The notes below the pieces were generated by a model. The model saw only the letters and a list, made by a program, of their open reading frames with translations. It made no database searches and was not told where the DNA came from. The translations under genes and the position numbers were made by a program. A DNA stretch of 34,859 bases from Planctomycetia bacterium. GTDB lineage: Bacteria; Planctomycetota; UBA8108; SXIK01. The stretch spans positions 1 to 34,859 of the forward strand of contig SXIK01000093.1 of NCBI GenBank assembly GCA_005772855.1, in the 5' to 3' direction. This document shows positions 22,574-31,700 of the stretch, in pieces (the first letter of the stretch is position 1; every line of letters starts with the position of its first letter).

Positions 22574-24864
22574 GAATTCTGGCGATTTGCCTCATGATCC
22601 CTTTTGCTGGGATCCTGACAAGGCTCTATTCGCTCCAGCTCGTGCCCGCACGAGTCCTGGAGAACCGAAAGCACGCCGAGCACCGGAGCCTTTCCTTTAA
22701 CGCCCCTCAGCGGGGGCAGATTCTGGCGAGAGATGGCACCGTGCTCGTCCGGAATCAGCCAATCCATCAGCTGTACTTCAAGTACTCGCAACTGAATATT
22801 CGCGACGAGCCACTGAGAGCGCTGGTGGAAGAGCTCCAGAAAAATGGCGCCTTCCCCGGGTACGAGACGGTCGAGCGACAGATCGTCGAGCTGACGGGTC
22901 GAGAGCACTTCCTTGCCCCGAGCAACCTCGAGCGAGACGACCTGGAGGATACAGCCACATGGCTACTCCTCGTCAGCGGCGTGGACGCCGCGACTGCGCG
23001 GAGATTGAACCGTAAATGGCGTGGCATCTCGCAACTCTCTGAGGCACCGCTGGTCTTCGAGGCCCGACTCGATGAGAAGAATCACACTCATGGAATCTGG
23101 TTCCAGCCCTCACGTGCACTCCGGATGGAGACAACGCTCGAGAGACTCTCGAGGATTCTCCGCCTCACCAGGCGCGGCAGTAACGCACCCAACCTCTCGA
23201 GCCAAGTTGCCGGTGTCCTTGAAAAAATCGAGGCGCGCGTCGCGAAGGAGATCCGCAAGGACGATGAGGATGACAAGGTCTCCCCTGACAAGCTGCTCCG
23301 AAAAGCGAGAGATGTCCGGCGGTTCCAGTGTCAACAGAGCTGGCTGCTCATCGCGGACGTACCACTCTCGGTGGTCACAGAGATCGAGTACCACCCGTCG
23401 GGGTATCCAGGCATCGAATGCGTCGATGGCATTCGCCGCGAGTATCCGCTCAAGGAAGCGGCAGGCACGCTCACGGGCTGGTTAAGGAGGGTTGACGCGA
23501 ATCCGGAAGACGAGCGCAAATTTGATGAGGCAGGAAAGCTGCTCGATGGTCCCCGGGGATTCCCGTCCCCGGAGGAGTTCGAGGAGCAGCGCAAGGGCGC
23601 GGTGCGACGTACGGATTGGCTCGGAGACACGGGCCTCGAGGCTGAATACGATGAGGCTCTTCGCGGACTGCACGGAATGGCGATTCTGCGACGGGATCGG
23701 AAAAACCATCCCAGGCAGGTGGTGGCCGAGGTGCTTCCCAGGAACGGCCAGGACATCCAAACCACGCTCGATGCCAGGCTACAGGTCCTCCTCCATGAGG
23801 CGCTAAAAAAGGCTGTGCAGCCGCTCGGGTCAGGAACTGCAGCTAGCGTGGCCGTGATGGAGGTGCCCTCCGGAGCGATCCTTGCTTCGGTGGGCTTCCC
23901 GGGCGTCGATCCCCTTCGCATCCGCGAGGACGGCTACTTGAACAGCCTGGAGGCTCGCTGGAAACCGCAGACCTCGAGCTGGCTGATCGACCGGCCGTCC
24001 GCCTTGCCCATCTACCCGGGAAGCGTATTCAAGATCGTCGTCGCAATGGCGGCGATGGAGTCGGCCCAGCCCTGGCAAGGCGCCTACTGTGAGACCCGAC
24101 GCTACCCCTGTCTCCACAAGTTTGGCCCCATCCAGGACCTCACCTGCGACAGCCTTAACGGACACACGGCGGATAGAAACGTCAACCTTGTCGAGGCACT
24201 CCAGTTCTCTTGCAATGTCTACTTCTACTACCTTGGGCTCAAGCACCTCGGACCGGAGCTGATTCAACCCTGGGCGTACAACCTCGGCTACGGCGAGCCC
24301 ACGGGAATCGACCTCCCGAGCTCGCCATTTGAGAGGGGAACGCTCGGAACTGGCACCGAGGCCGCGCAGAGCTGGCAGAAATGCCACTACGCGATCGGTC
24401 AGGGCCTGGTGAAGGCGACTCCGCTACAGGTGCTGCGATCCTACGCGGCGATCGCAGTGGGCGGCACCTGCGTCCCCCGACCCTACCTCGTGACCCCCTC
24501 CGAGCCGTCGCCTCTTCGACTCGCAAACCCCCACACAATCGCCTCGATCCGTCAGGGGCTCTGGAGAGTCGGCCACGCTCCGCAGGGCACCGCGTGGAAC
24601 AAGCCCTCGCGGCTCGAGAGGTTCAACGCTGCCTACAAGACCGGAACCGCGGAGGTCTGGAAGGACGGCGATGCAGCACTCCACAACGGTTGGCTTGCAG
24701 GATTCGCTCCCTACGACTCCCCGCGTATCGCCTTCGTGGCGGTCGTTGACAGGACACCGCTTCATGGCGCCGAGGCCGCCGGTCCCATCATCGAGATTCT
24801 GCTTTCCTACTTCGCCGATACCGCGCCGGAGGCCTTCTTGATGGGAAATGAGGCTGCGAGGTGA
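22555..24864 (+). CDS. mrdA: Penicillin-binding protein 2 (elongation transpeptidase)
   Basis: 769 residues from ATG 22555, with GGGAGG at good spacing. It cross-links peptidoglycan as the class B PBP partner of RodA. A membrane anchor (about 6-27) is followed by the pedestal beginning (RGQILARDGTVL, near 53-64) and the transpeptidase domain with SVFK (S490, K493), SCN (552-554) and KTGT (695-698). E. coli PBP2 has 633 residues. The extra length lies mainly in the pedestal/linker (about 80-360), which includes a charged helical stretch rich in K, R, D and E near 220-260. The enzyme appears intact. It overlaps both neighbours, consistent with tight co-translation. Confidence 0.95.
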   Translation: MVRRRLRILAICLMIPFAGILTRLYSLQLVPARVLENRKHAEHRSLSFNAPQRGQILARDGTVLVRNQPIHQLYFKYSQLNIRDEPLRALVEELQKNGAFPGYETVERQIVELTGREHFLAPSNLERDDLEDTATWLLLVSGVDAATARRLNRKWRGISQLSEAPLVFEARLDEKNHTHGIWFQPSRALRMETTLERLSRILRLTRRGSNAPNLSSQVAGVLEKIEARVAKEIRKDDEDDKVSPDKLLRKARDVRRFQCQQSWLLIADVPLSVVTEIEYHPSGYPGIECVDGIRREYPLKEAAGTLTGWLRRVDANPEDERKFDEAGKLLDGPRGFPSPEEFEEQRKGAVRRTDWLGDTGLEAEYDEALRGLHGMAILRRDRKNHPRQVVAEVLPRNGQDIQTTLDARLQVLLHEALKKAVQPLGSGTAASVAVMEVPSGAILASVGFPGVDPLRIREDGYLNSLEARWKPQTSSWLIDRPSALPIYPGSVFKIVVAMAAMESAQPWQGAYCETRRYPCLHKFGPIQDLTCDSLNGHTADRNVNLVEALQFSCNVYFYYLGLKHLGPELIQPWAYNLGYGEPTGIDLPSSPFERGTLGTGTEAAQSWQKCHYAIGQGLVKATPLQVLRSYAAIAVGGTCVPRPYLVTPSEPSPLRLANPHTIASIRQGLWRVGHAPQGTAWNKPSRLERFNAAYKTGTAEVWKDGDAALHNGWLAGFAPYDSPRIAFVAVVDRTPLHGAEAAGPIIEILLSYFADTAPEAFLMGNEAAR

Positions 24865-26084
24865 TTTCCAGCTCACGAGTTCCGAGACCGCTTCGACGTG
24901 CAAGAGCCCTGGTGCTGGGTTCGGCGCTAGCCTTGACAGTCGTGGGCGTTCTCTTCGTTCACTCGACGACCGCGGATGGCGAGCCGTTTCCGAGCTTGAG
25001 CGCTCGCGGGCAGATGGTGAAGGCGGCGATTGCGCTCGTCGGCCTCCTGATTGCCTCTCGCATGGAGTACCTCTGGCTCGAGAAACGGGCCTACATGATC
25101 TACTGCCTGGTGGCCGTCGTACTGCTCGGCATGCTCGGCGTCAAGGCCGCCTCGGGAGGCATCAATCGCTTCATTAGCCTCTACGTTTTCCAGGTGCAAC
25201 CGAGCGAGCTCATGAAGATCGGCCTCGTCCTTGCCCTGAGCCGTTACTTGCGGTTCAGGGAGGATCAACGTCAAGTCCAGGGGTTGCTGGGGCCTTTCAC
25301 GCTCACTCTCGTACCAATGGCACTCGTACTCTTCCAGCCCAACCTGGGCCTGAGTCTCATGTTTCCGCCGGTCCTCATCGCCATGCTCTTCGTCGCAGGA
25401 GCGAAACCGCGCCACCTGTTCTTCGCAGTCTTGCTTGGCGTGTTGCTCCTGCCTGCGGCTTATTTCCTCAGCGGGGTAGTGCCGCTGCTCAAGGGGTATC
25501 AAAAGGACCGGCTCGAAAGTTTCGTGAAGCGCGACTCGACCTCGCTCAGGAATCAGGGCTATCAACTCCGACAGTCGATCATTGCCGTGAGCTCGGGCGG
25601 CGTCACCGGCCAGGGCTTTCAAGAAGGCACCCAGAACGTGCTCGGACACTTGCCCGAAAAGCACACGGATTTTATCTTCAGCATCATCGCGGAGGAGCTG
25701 GGGTTCGTGGGCGCCAGCATCCTGGTGGCACTCTATCTGACCCTGATTTGGGGAACCCTGCGCGTCGCAACCTTCACGAGAGAGCCGTTTGGAAGGCTCG
25801 TGGCAACTGGCATCGCCGTGGGCTTTGGGGCGCAGGCCTTCGAGAATATCGGCATGACGCTTGGGCTCACGCCGATCACAGGAATCGCGCTCCCGTTCGT
25901 GAGCCTCGCGGGGAGTAATCTGGTCGCGAGCCATCTGGCGATTGGAATCGTCCTGTCGATCGCCTCTCGCCATGTCCCCGTGGTCGCAACACGAGACTTG
26001 AGCCCCCGGGAGCGCAAGCGCCTCCTTCTACTCCACGACGACAGGGCCGCAGGACTGATCTCTACACGCTGGGCGGTCGATTGA
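24861..26084 (+). CDS. rodA: RodA peptidoglycan glycosyltransferase (SEDS family)
   Basis: 407 residues, GTG start overlapping the mrdA stop (GTGA). It is a polytopic SEDS protein that polymerises glycan strands with PBP2. Family landmarks are QPSELMKI, LPEKHTDFIFSIIAEELG (its aspartate corresponds to the essential D262 of E. coli RodA), and the late GIALPFVSLAGSN, which varies from the usual GxxLPFxSYGGSS. The QPDLGT motif reads QPNLGL, an aspartate-to-asparagine change. About ten membrane helices are visible. The C-terminus is a short charged cytoplasmic tail whose final 23 bp overlap the end of uppP on the other strand. Confidence 0.95.
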   Translation: MISSSRVPRPLRRARALVLGSALALTVVGVLFVHSTTADGEPFPSLSARGQMVKAAIALVGLLIASRMEYLWLEKRAYMIYCLVAVVLLGMLGVKAASGGINRFISLYVFQVQPSELMKIGLVLALSRYLRFREDQRQVQGLLGPFTLTLVPMALVLFQPNLGLSLMFPPVLIAMLFVAGAKPRHLFFAVLLGVLLLPAAYFLSGVVPLLKGYQKDRLESFVKRDSTSLRNQGYQLRQSIIAVSSGGVTGQGFQEGTQNVLGHLPEKHTDFIFSIIAEELGFVGASILVALYLTLIWGTLRVATFTREPFGRLVATGIAVGFGAQAFENIGMTLGLTPITGIALPFVSLAGSNLVASHLAIGIVLSIASRHVPVVATRDLSPRERKRLLLLHDDRAAGLISTRWAVD

Positions 26085-26853
26085 GGACAAGATAGGTGCC
26101 GTAAACGGCCGCCGCGCCCAGGTTGTACCACCCGAAACGGTGGAAATAGTTGGCCCTCACGATCCTCAAGAGCAGGTGGATCGCAAGCATCCCCGTGGTG
26201 AGCGAGACGGGCATGCCCACCAGCGCAGCCGACCAGAGGCTCGAGTGATCACCCCCGGACTTCAATAGGTCCCTGGCAGCATCGGCAGAGGCAAGCGTGA
26301 CCGCGGCTATGGAGAGGAGGAAAGAAAATCGCGCCGCCTCTTCCCGGGCAAGCCCCAGGAGAAGCCCTGCCGTGATCGTCGAGCCCGACCTGGAGACCCC
26401 GGGAAAAATCGCGAGCGCCTGGGCGGCTCCGATCCCGAGCACCACGCCCGGCGAAGCCTCCGCATACGTTCGTTTCCCGCCGCTGCCTTTGCCGAGGAGG
26501 AGAAGATAGAGTCCGCTAAAGGCCCAACCGGCCACGGGAGCCCACAACGGCATGTTCTTTCTCCAGTCCTTCAAGAGGAGCCCGACCCCGATGATTGGAA
26601 GCATGGCCAGGCTGATGCCAAGCAGGATCGCGAGTCGTCGCGGCGACCGGAAGATTCCCACGATGTCTCGTCGGAAGTAAATCAGCACGGCCACGAGAGT
26701 TCCGAGGTGGAGCGAGAGGTCAAATGCAAGCCCCTCGATCTTGAAATCAAGCACGTTCCTGAGGGCCTCGAGATGGGCGCTCGAGGAGATGGGTAGAAAC
26801 TCCGTCAAGCCCTGAACCAGACCGAGGATGGCGGCCTTCAATGCATCAGCCAT
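26062..26853 (-). CDS. uppP: Undecaprenyl-diphosphatase UppP (BacA)
   Basis: 263 residues from ATG 26853, with a purine-rich site upstream. The longer in-frame start would add a polar, non-conserved leader. It dephosphorylates undecaprenyl pyrophosphate and so recycles the lipid carrier needed for peptidoglycan and surface glycans. Both catalytic motifs are intact: QGLTEFLPISSSAHL (14-28, with E18) and PGVSRSGST (151-159, with R155). About eight membrane helices are present. It is last of a minus-strand three-gene operon and overlaps the reductase gene by 8 bp. Its placement against rodA fits a cell-wall neighbourhood. Confidence 0.95.
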   Translation of the reverse strand: MADALKAAILGLVQGLTEFLPISSSAHLEALRNVLDFKIEGLAFDLSLHLGTLVAVLIYFRRDIVGIFRSPRRLAILLGISLAMLPIIGVGLLLKDWRKNMPLWAPVAGWAFSGLYLLLLGKGSGGKRTYAEASPGVVLGIGAAQALAIFPGVSRSGSTITAGLLLGLAREEAARFSFLLSIAAVTLASADAARDLLKSGGDHSSLWSAALVGMPVSLTTGMLAIHLLLRIVRANYFHRFGWYNLGAAAVYGTYLVLNRPPSV

Positions 26854-27826
26854 GAGACTTCTTCTCTTCCTCTCTCCAGTAATCGAGAATCTCGCGGAGC
26901 ATCTCCGCCAGACGAATCTTCGGCGACCACCCGCAGGCGGATTGAATCTTTGCGTAGCTCCCATACACCGTCATCGGCTCACCCGGCCTCAGCTTCTCTG
27001 GCCGCACTTCAACCTCAAACGAAGTCTTCGCCATCGACCGCAAGACTTCCACCACCTCACGCAAGGGCGTCGCCACGCCCGAGGCAAGGTTGTAGGTGCC
27101 CGCCGGCACGCGGCCGACAGCAGCCAGAGTGTAAGCTTCGACAATGTCGTGCACGCTCGAGAAGTCGCGGCTCACATCCAAATTCCCTGTGCCGACGACG
27201 GGAGGAGCTCGCCCCGCCTCCAGCGAGGCGACCTGTCTGGCAAAATTGGAGAGAACGAGGAGAGGATTTTGCCCTGCGCCGGCATGATTGAAACAGCGAA
27301 AGATCACGCCGTGACGATCCTGGGCCTTGAGGAGGACGTTCGCGGCCAACTCGGCCGCGAGCTTCGTCTGCGCATACAGATTCTGTGGCCAGAGGGGTGA
27401 TTCCTCGGTCTGGAGGACGCCATGGGTTCCACCCTCTGGCCGGGCGTCATACACCTGCGCCGTCGAGGCAAACACAAACCGCACCTGGCCTCCCGGGTCA
27501 TGCCGCCCAAGCGCCCGGAGGAGTCCCACCGTGCCCTCAAGATTCGTGGCCAGCGCCCCCGCTGGATCCGCCTCGGCGTCTCGCACGAATGCCACGGCCG
27601 CCAGGTGGACCACTGCGTCCGGGCGGACGGCTTCGAGCACCTCGAACGAACGCTCCTCCGACGGGAGACGCAGCTCAAACGTGTTGGGCCGATGCCGATG
27701 ATCTCTTGCGCTCTCACTCGAGTGGCTCCTGGCGCGGGTGAAGAATGCCTCATGGCGCTGCGATTCGAGGTGTCCGAGCAGGTGGCGTCCGACAAAACCG
27801 GAGCCTCCCGTCACGAGGATCCTCAT
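26846..27826 (-). CDS. NAD(P)-dependent nucleotide-sugar reductase/epimerase, RMD-like
   Basis: 326 residues, extended short-chain dehydrogenase. The Rossmann motif GGSGFVG spans 7-13, with S121-T122 and Y151xxxK155 as catalytic residues. Two segments, RCFNHAGAGQ (177-186) and GNLDVSRDFSSVHD (214-227), closely follow the RxFNHxGPGQ and GNLxxxRDFxDVRD motifs of GDP-6-deoxy-lyxo-4-hexulose reductases (RMD, making GDP-D-rhamnose) and GDP-mannose dehydratases. The exact product is therefore uncertain. The ATG overlaps the stop of the nucleotidyltransferase gene (ATGA) and its own end overlaps uppP, indicating a coupled operon for envelope sugar supply. Confidence 0.85.
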   Translation of the reverse strand: MRILVTGGSGFVGRHLLGHLESQRHEAFFTRARSHSSESARDHRHRPNTFELRLPSEERSFEVLEAVRPDAVVHLAAVAFVRDAEADPAGALATNLEGTVGLLRALGRHDPGGQVRFVFASTAQVYDARPEGGTHGVLQTEESPLWPQNLYAQTKLAAELAANVLLKAQDRHGVIFRCFNHAGAGQNPLLVLSNFARQVASLEAGRAPPVVGTGNLDVSRDFSSVHDIVEAYTLAAVGRVPAGTYNLASGVATPLREVVEVLRSMAKTSFEVEVRPEKLRPGEPMTVYGSYAKIQSACGWSPKIRLAEMLREILDYWREEEKKSHG

Positions 27827-28341
27827 TGAGCGCCCTTGAGCCTTCTCTGGAGGTTGCTCGAAGAATGGTCCTTGGGATCACCCGTGATCGCGATCTCGCC
27901 CCCGTAAGAGAGGACCGTGGCCCGCTCGGGGACTGTCTCGAGCGAGTAATCGGGGCCCTTCGCATGAACCTGCGGCTTGAGCTCGAGGAGCACTCCGTCT
28001 ACAGTCGCCCCGTCGAAGACGAAGACCGTGTCAACACAGGCAAGCCCCGCGATGAGCTCCACGCGCTCACTTTCGGGGAAGAGCGGACGATCAGGCCCCT
28101 TGGCGGCCCGCACGGAGCGGTCGCTGTTGACGGCGACAATCAGGTGGTCACCAAGGGAGCGCGCCTGACGTAGCGACCGCAGGTGCCCCACGTGAAGGAC
28201 GTCGAAGGCTCCATTCGTAAAGATGACTCGCTTCCCCACGCGCTTCAGCGCCTCCACTCGCTCCCGTACAGGCTCCAGGCCCGGAAGAAGCTTCTCCTCG
28301 ATGCCGTCCCTGGGGGGAATCCAACGCTGGGTGGCTTGCAT
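27823..28341 (-). CDS. HldE/RfaE C-domain-type nucleotidyltransferase
   Basis: 172 residues from ATG 28341; TTG 28377 is an alternative start, and neither has a strong ribosome site. It is a cytidylyltransferase-fold enzyme with FTNGAFDVLHVGH (41-53, HVGH active site) and KGPDY (128-132), as in the ADP-transferring domain of HldE that activates D-glycero-D-manno-heptose 1-phosphate. The family's usual late YSTT-type motif is replaced by HSSSN (159-163). It stands alone, without the kinase domain, as in split HldE systems, and no HldA partner is in the window. First gene of the operon; heptose or another sugar-phosphate is the probable substrate. Confidence 0.8.
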   Translation of the reverse strand: MQATQRWIPPRDGIEEKLLPGLEPVRERVEALKRVGKRVIFTNGAFDVLHVGHLRSLRQARSLGDHLIVAVNSDRSVRAAKGPDRPLFPESERVELIAGLACVDTVFVFDGATVDGVLLELKPQVHAKGPDYSLETVPERATVLSYGGEIAITGDPKDHSSSNLQRRLKGAQ

Positions 28342-28403
28342 GCTGGCGCATCTTACTGGGCTCCCCTGGCCCGACAAGGGACTACTTCCGACCTCTCAGC
28401 TGA

Positions 28404-28422
28404 CTTGTTCAACACGCTGGTA
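28404..28422 (+). repeat. Short intergenic repeat, copy 2
   Basis: CTTGTTCAACACGCTGGTA matches the copy at 14003-14021 with two differences, in the same orientation. It lies upstream of the HldE-type gene. Confidence 0.4.
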
Positions 28423-28532
28423 GCCGGCGGGGCTGAAGCCGCGAGCCGTGATGGAGCTCAGCAACTTTGAGGTTATCAAGCGCCACGTCGCGGTTGGGCT
28501 CCGAGTGTCCCTCCTGCCGCAAGCGGCGGTGT

Positions 28533-28546
28533 GTCCCGATCGGGAC
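28533..28546. promoter_or_regulatory. Perfect palindrome, candidate operator
   Basis: GTCCCGATCGGGAC is a perfect 14-base palindrome without spacer, six bases after a second dyad. It lies 157 bases before the chosen start of the kinase/activator gene. The size and symmetry suit a homodimeric DNA-binding protein. A Fis-type activator site for autoregulation is possible but untested. Confidence 0.35.
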
Positions 28547-28702
28547 GGTGTGTTAGCCTTGCCGCTCACTTTAACGCTTTCAGTTTTGATCGGCATCGCC
28601 TGTCCCAAGGACCGCAAACTCGAACCATGCGGCACGGAGCTTCCTCGAGATGGCTCAGGCCCACTTTCGGCCCCTTTGACTTGGAGGCACGAGACCGGGA
28701 GA

Positions 28703-31700
28703 ATGGACCAACTTCCTTTCCACTCTCCCCAGCCGGAACAACTCGCGCCTGGGATCCGCAAGCAAGAGCTCATGAAACCACGTCTCCCCCAGAGGTACTG
28801 CGTCCTGGGACCGCTTGGCCGAGGTGGGCAAGCCAATGTTTGGTTGGCTCTGGATCGGCATCACGGAGACCGACTTGTGGCCGTGAAAGTACTCGCGAAA
28901 TCGGTGGATTCGGGCTCAACCTCGGAGGATCTTTCCAGGGAGTTCCTCATCCAGGCGGGACTCGCCCACCCCAACATCGTGCGCGCCAATGACTTTGGCC
29001 TGCTCGAGGACGAGAGCTCCGCTTACATCGCAAGCGAGCACGTGCGCGGCTCCAATCTTCTCGATTGGTCACTGCACCTTCGGGGGCCGGAGAAGTGGAG
29101 ATCGCTCCTCGATGTAACCGCCCAGGCTCTTTCAGTGATCCACTACCTCTCACTTCGCGGGCTCGAACATGGCGATGTGAAACCAGCGAACATCTTGATC
29201 GAGAATGATGACGATGGGCCTGCCAGCCGGCCCGTCGTGCGTCTGATCGACTTTGGAGTCGCTCGTCTCAAAACCCTGGGCAAGGCGCCTCGAGAGGAGG
29301 GTGGTACTCGAGCCTACTCGCGGGACCGCGATCGGGGCGGCCCGCAGGTCGACCTCCACGGACTCGGGCTCTCCTTGTTTCAAGCCGCCACGGGTCAGCT
29401 TCCCTTTGCGATTGGTGATGAGGATTCCCGGCAAAGATGGCACGCCTCGCAAGAGCCTGCCCGGCCCATGCTTTTGTGTCCCGAGGTACATCCTGCCCTC
29501 GACGAGATCGTCGCCGGGCTCACCGATCCGCGTCCGCTCCATCAATTCTCTTCCGCCCAGGAGGCGCTCGAGCAGCTCAAGAGCCGGGTCTCGCGTCCCC
29601 AGCTTCCGCGCCATCGAAGCGCCGAGCAAACGGCGTTTCCCTGCCGGGAGAAGCTCCTTGAAAGCCTGGCCCGGAGGCTTGAGGAAGGCGGTCTGCATGG
29701 CCTGGTGGGCGCTCGCTGCATGGGAAAGACGAGGGTCCTCGAGAGCCTCGCGGCCCTGCTACAGTCGAGGGGTTGGCGAACCGTGATCTTCAGAAACACC
29801 TCGGACTCTCGGGCGTTTGCCCGGATGCAGGAGCTTGGAAACGAGCCTCCGGCTTCACGCCAGGCCGCGCCGAAGCCCCCGGAGGATCTCTTCGGCCTTG
29901 TGTCCCGCCTCTTCGAGCTCCGAGTTGCTGTATTGCTCGACAACGAGGCCATCCAGGAGGACTCCGATGAAAACAATCCCGAACTTCCTCGAGAGCTCTT
30001 GAACGAGCTTGCGAGGCGGGTCGGGACCTCCCCCAAAAAATCCCGGCGGAAATCCTCGGGAGTCCTTTACCTCTGTGCCGCGGAATCGCCCCGCCTTCTT
30101 TCCGAGGCGCTCAGGATTCCCGAGAGCGCCATCACAGTCCATTGCCTGGAGCCACTCGACAGAGACTCCATGGCTGCGGCTCTCTGTGAATACTTCGCCG
30201 TGGAAGCGGCGCCACGCGACCTGGTCGACCTGCTCGAGCGTGCGAGCCGAGGAATGCCCGCCAGGTTGAACGGAGCCCTCGAGGCCTTTCGGCGCAAGGG
30301 CGTGTCGACCGACTTTCTGGGGCACCTCACCTGGCCGGGCTCGCTTGCCCTCGGAGACCTCGATGAGCTTCAAGGCTCCAGCGGAGCTCTCGAGCTCTCG
30401 AGCGCTCTCCGCGGGACGCTGGGGCTCTTGCTCCTGGCGCGAGAGCCTCTGCGCGCCAGCGACTGCGCAACCATCTCAGGGGTTGAAGACTCCACGTTAT
30501 GGCAGGATCGCCTTGAAGACTTGCGCTGGAGAGGGTTGGCGAGGCATCTGGCCGACGACGACGGGTCCCGCTATCTCCCGACCTCACTCGACCGAAGGAC
30601 TTCCCCGGGTGAACTCCTCGCGGAGAGAGAGCTCCCACTTCGCAGGGCACTGGATGGATTTCACGAGGCGCGAAGATCGTCAGGCCAGGGACTCAGCGGG
30701 GAGTCTCGGCTGGCAGCAGCCTTGAATCAATGGGCTCTGGGTGAGACCCAAAGAGCGGCACGAAGCACCCTGGCGGCCTGGAAACGACTGGGACAGCTCG
30801 CCTCCCCCAGGCCGCTTCTGGATCTTTCGGCTGAGCTCCTGTGCGCCGTTCAAAGAGAAAATAGCTCTCCGGGGATTCCCATTCGGTATCACCGGATGGG
30901 CTGGGTCCTCAAAATGCGTCGTGCGAAGCTGCTCCAACGTCTTGGACGACACCGCGAGGCGCTCTGTGAGCTGGCGCCCAAGCCGGGCACGCACATTCCC
31001 CCGTGGTTCGAGGAAATGCGTCTGTACGTCTCGGGTGAGTCTTTGGAGAGGTTGGGGAACCTTGCCGAAGCGATCTCTGCGAAAGAGAAGCTGAAGGGGC
31101 TCCTCGGGCAGGGCGAACCCGAGGTACGGCACCTTGCTCGGCTTCGTGAGGTAGCCCAGCTCGCCCGCCTCTGTTTTACAGCCGGCCGGAGCGAAGAGGG
31201 TTTGGCTCACCTTCAGAAGGGACGTGAGTTCTTGACCCGGTCAGAGGATCCAGCGCTCGCGAAGGAGGGACCCCTCGTGTGCCAGATCTTGACTCTCTTC
31301 GCCTCGGTGGAAGCAGTGCACGGCGGCGTCGAACAGGCACAGCTTTTCCTCGATCGAGCACTCCAGTGGGCACGATCGTCAAGACGCGAGGACTTGCTCC
31401 TGGGGCCTCTCAACGAACTAGGAATCGCGTTCGGCCAAAAACAGCGCTGGCAGGAAGGTCTCGCCGCCTTTCGGGAAATTCAACGGATTTCCGAGAAGCG
31501 CGGCGAACGCCTGACCACTCTGCGCGCCATCTTCAATCAAGCCATTATCTACTACCGAACGCACCAACTCGATTTGGCCGAGTCGCTTTTCCGCGAAGCT
31601 CGCAGGCTGTCGGACGAGCTGGGGCCTCATGCGCTCGCGGCCACGATCTGGCTCGGATTCGCCAGCATCCTTCGCGAGAGAGGACGGCTGGTTGAAGCTC

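Larger units (their letters stand above)
28342..28702. other. Divergent upstream region of the kinase/activator gene
   Basis: About 360 bases without a supported gene; an in-frame extension of the downstream gene is open to 28448 but not domain-like. It contains a 19-base repeat (28404-28422), a GCCGC/GCGGC dyad (28516-28520/28523-28527) and a perfect 14-base palindrome (28533-28546). Promoters for both divergent genes should lie here, yet no consensus sigma-70 or sigma-54 elements are clear. Confidence 0.5.

Noticed and set aside
28555-28575. Possible sigma-54 promoter (GG...TTGC) upstream of the kinase/activator gene
   Set aside because: The GG and GC are separated by 12 rather than 10 bases, and the TGGCAC core is missing.
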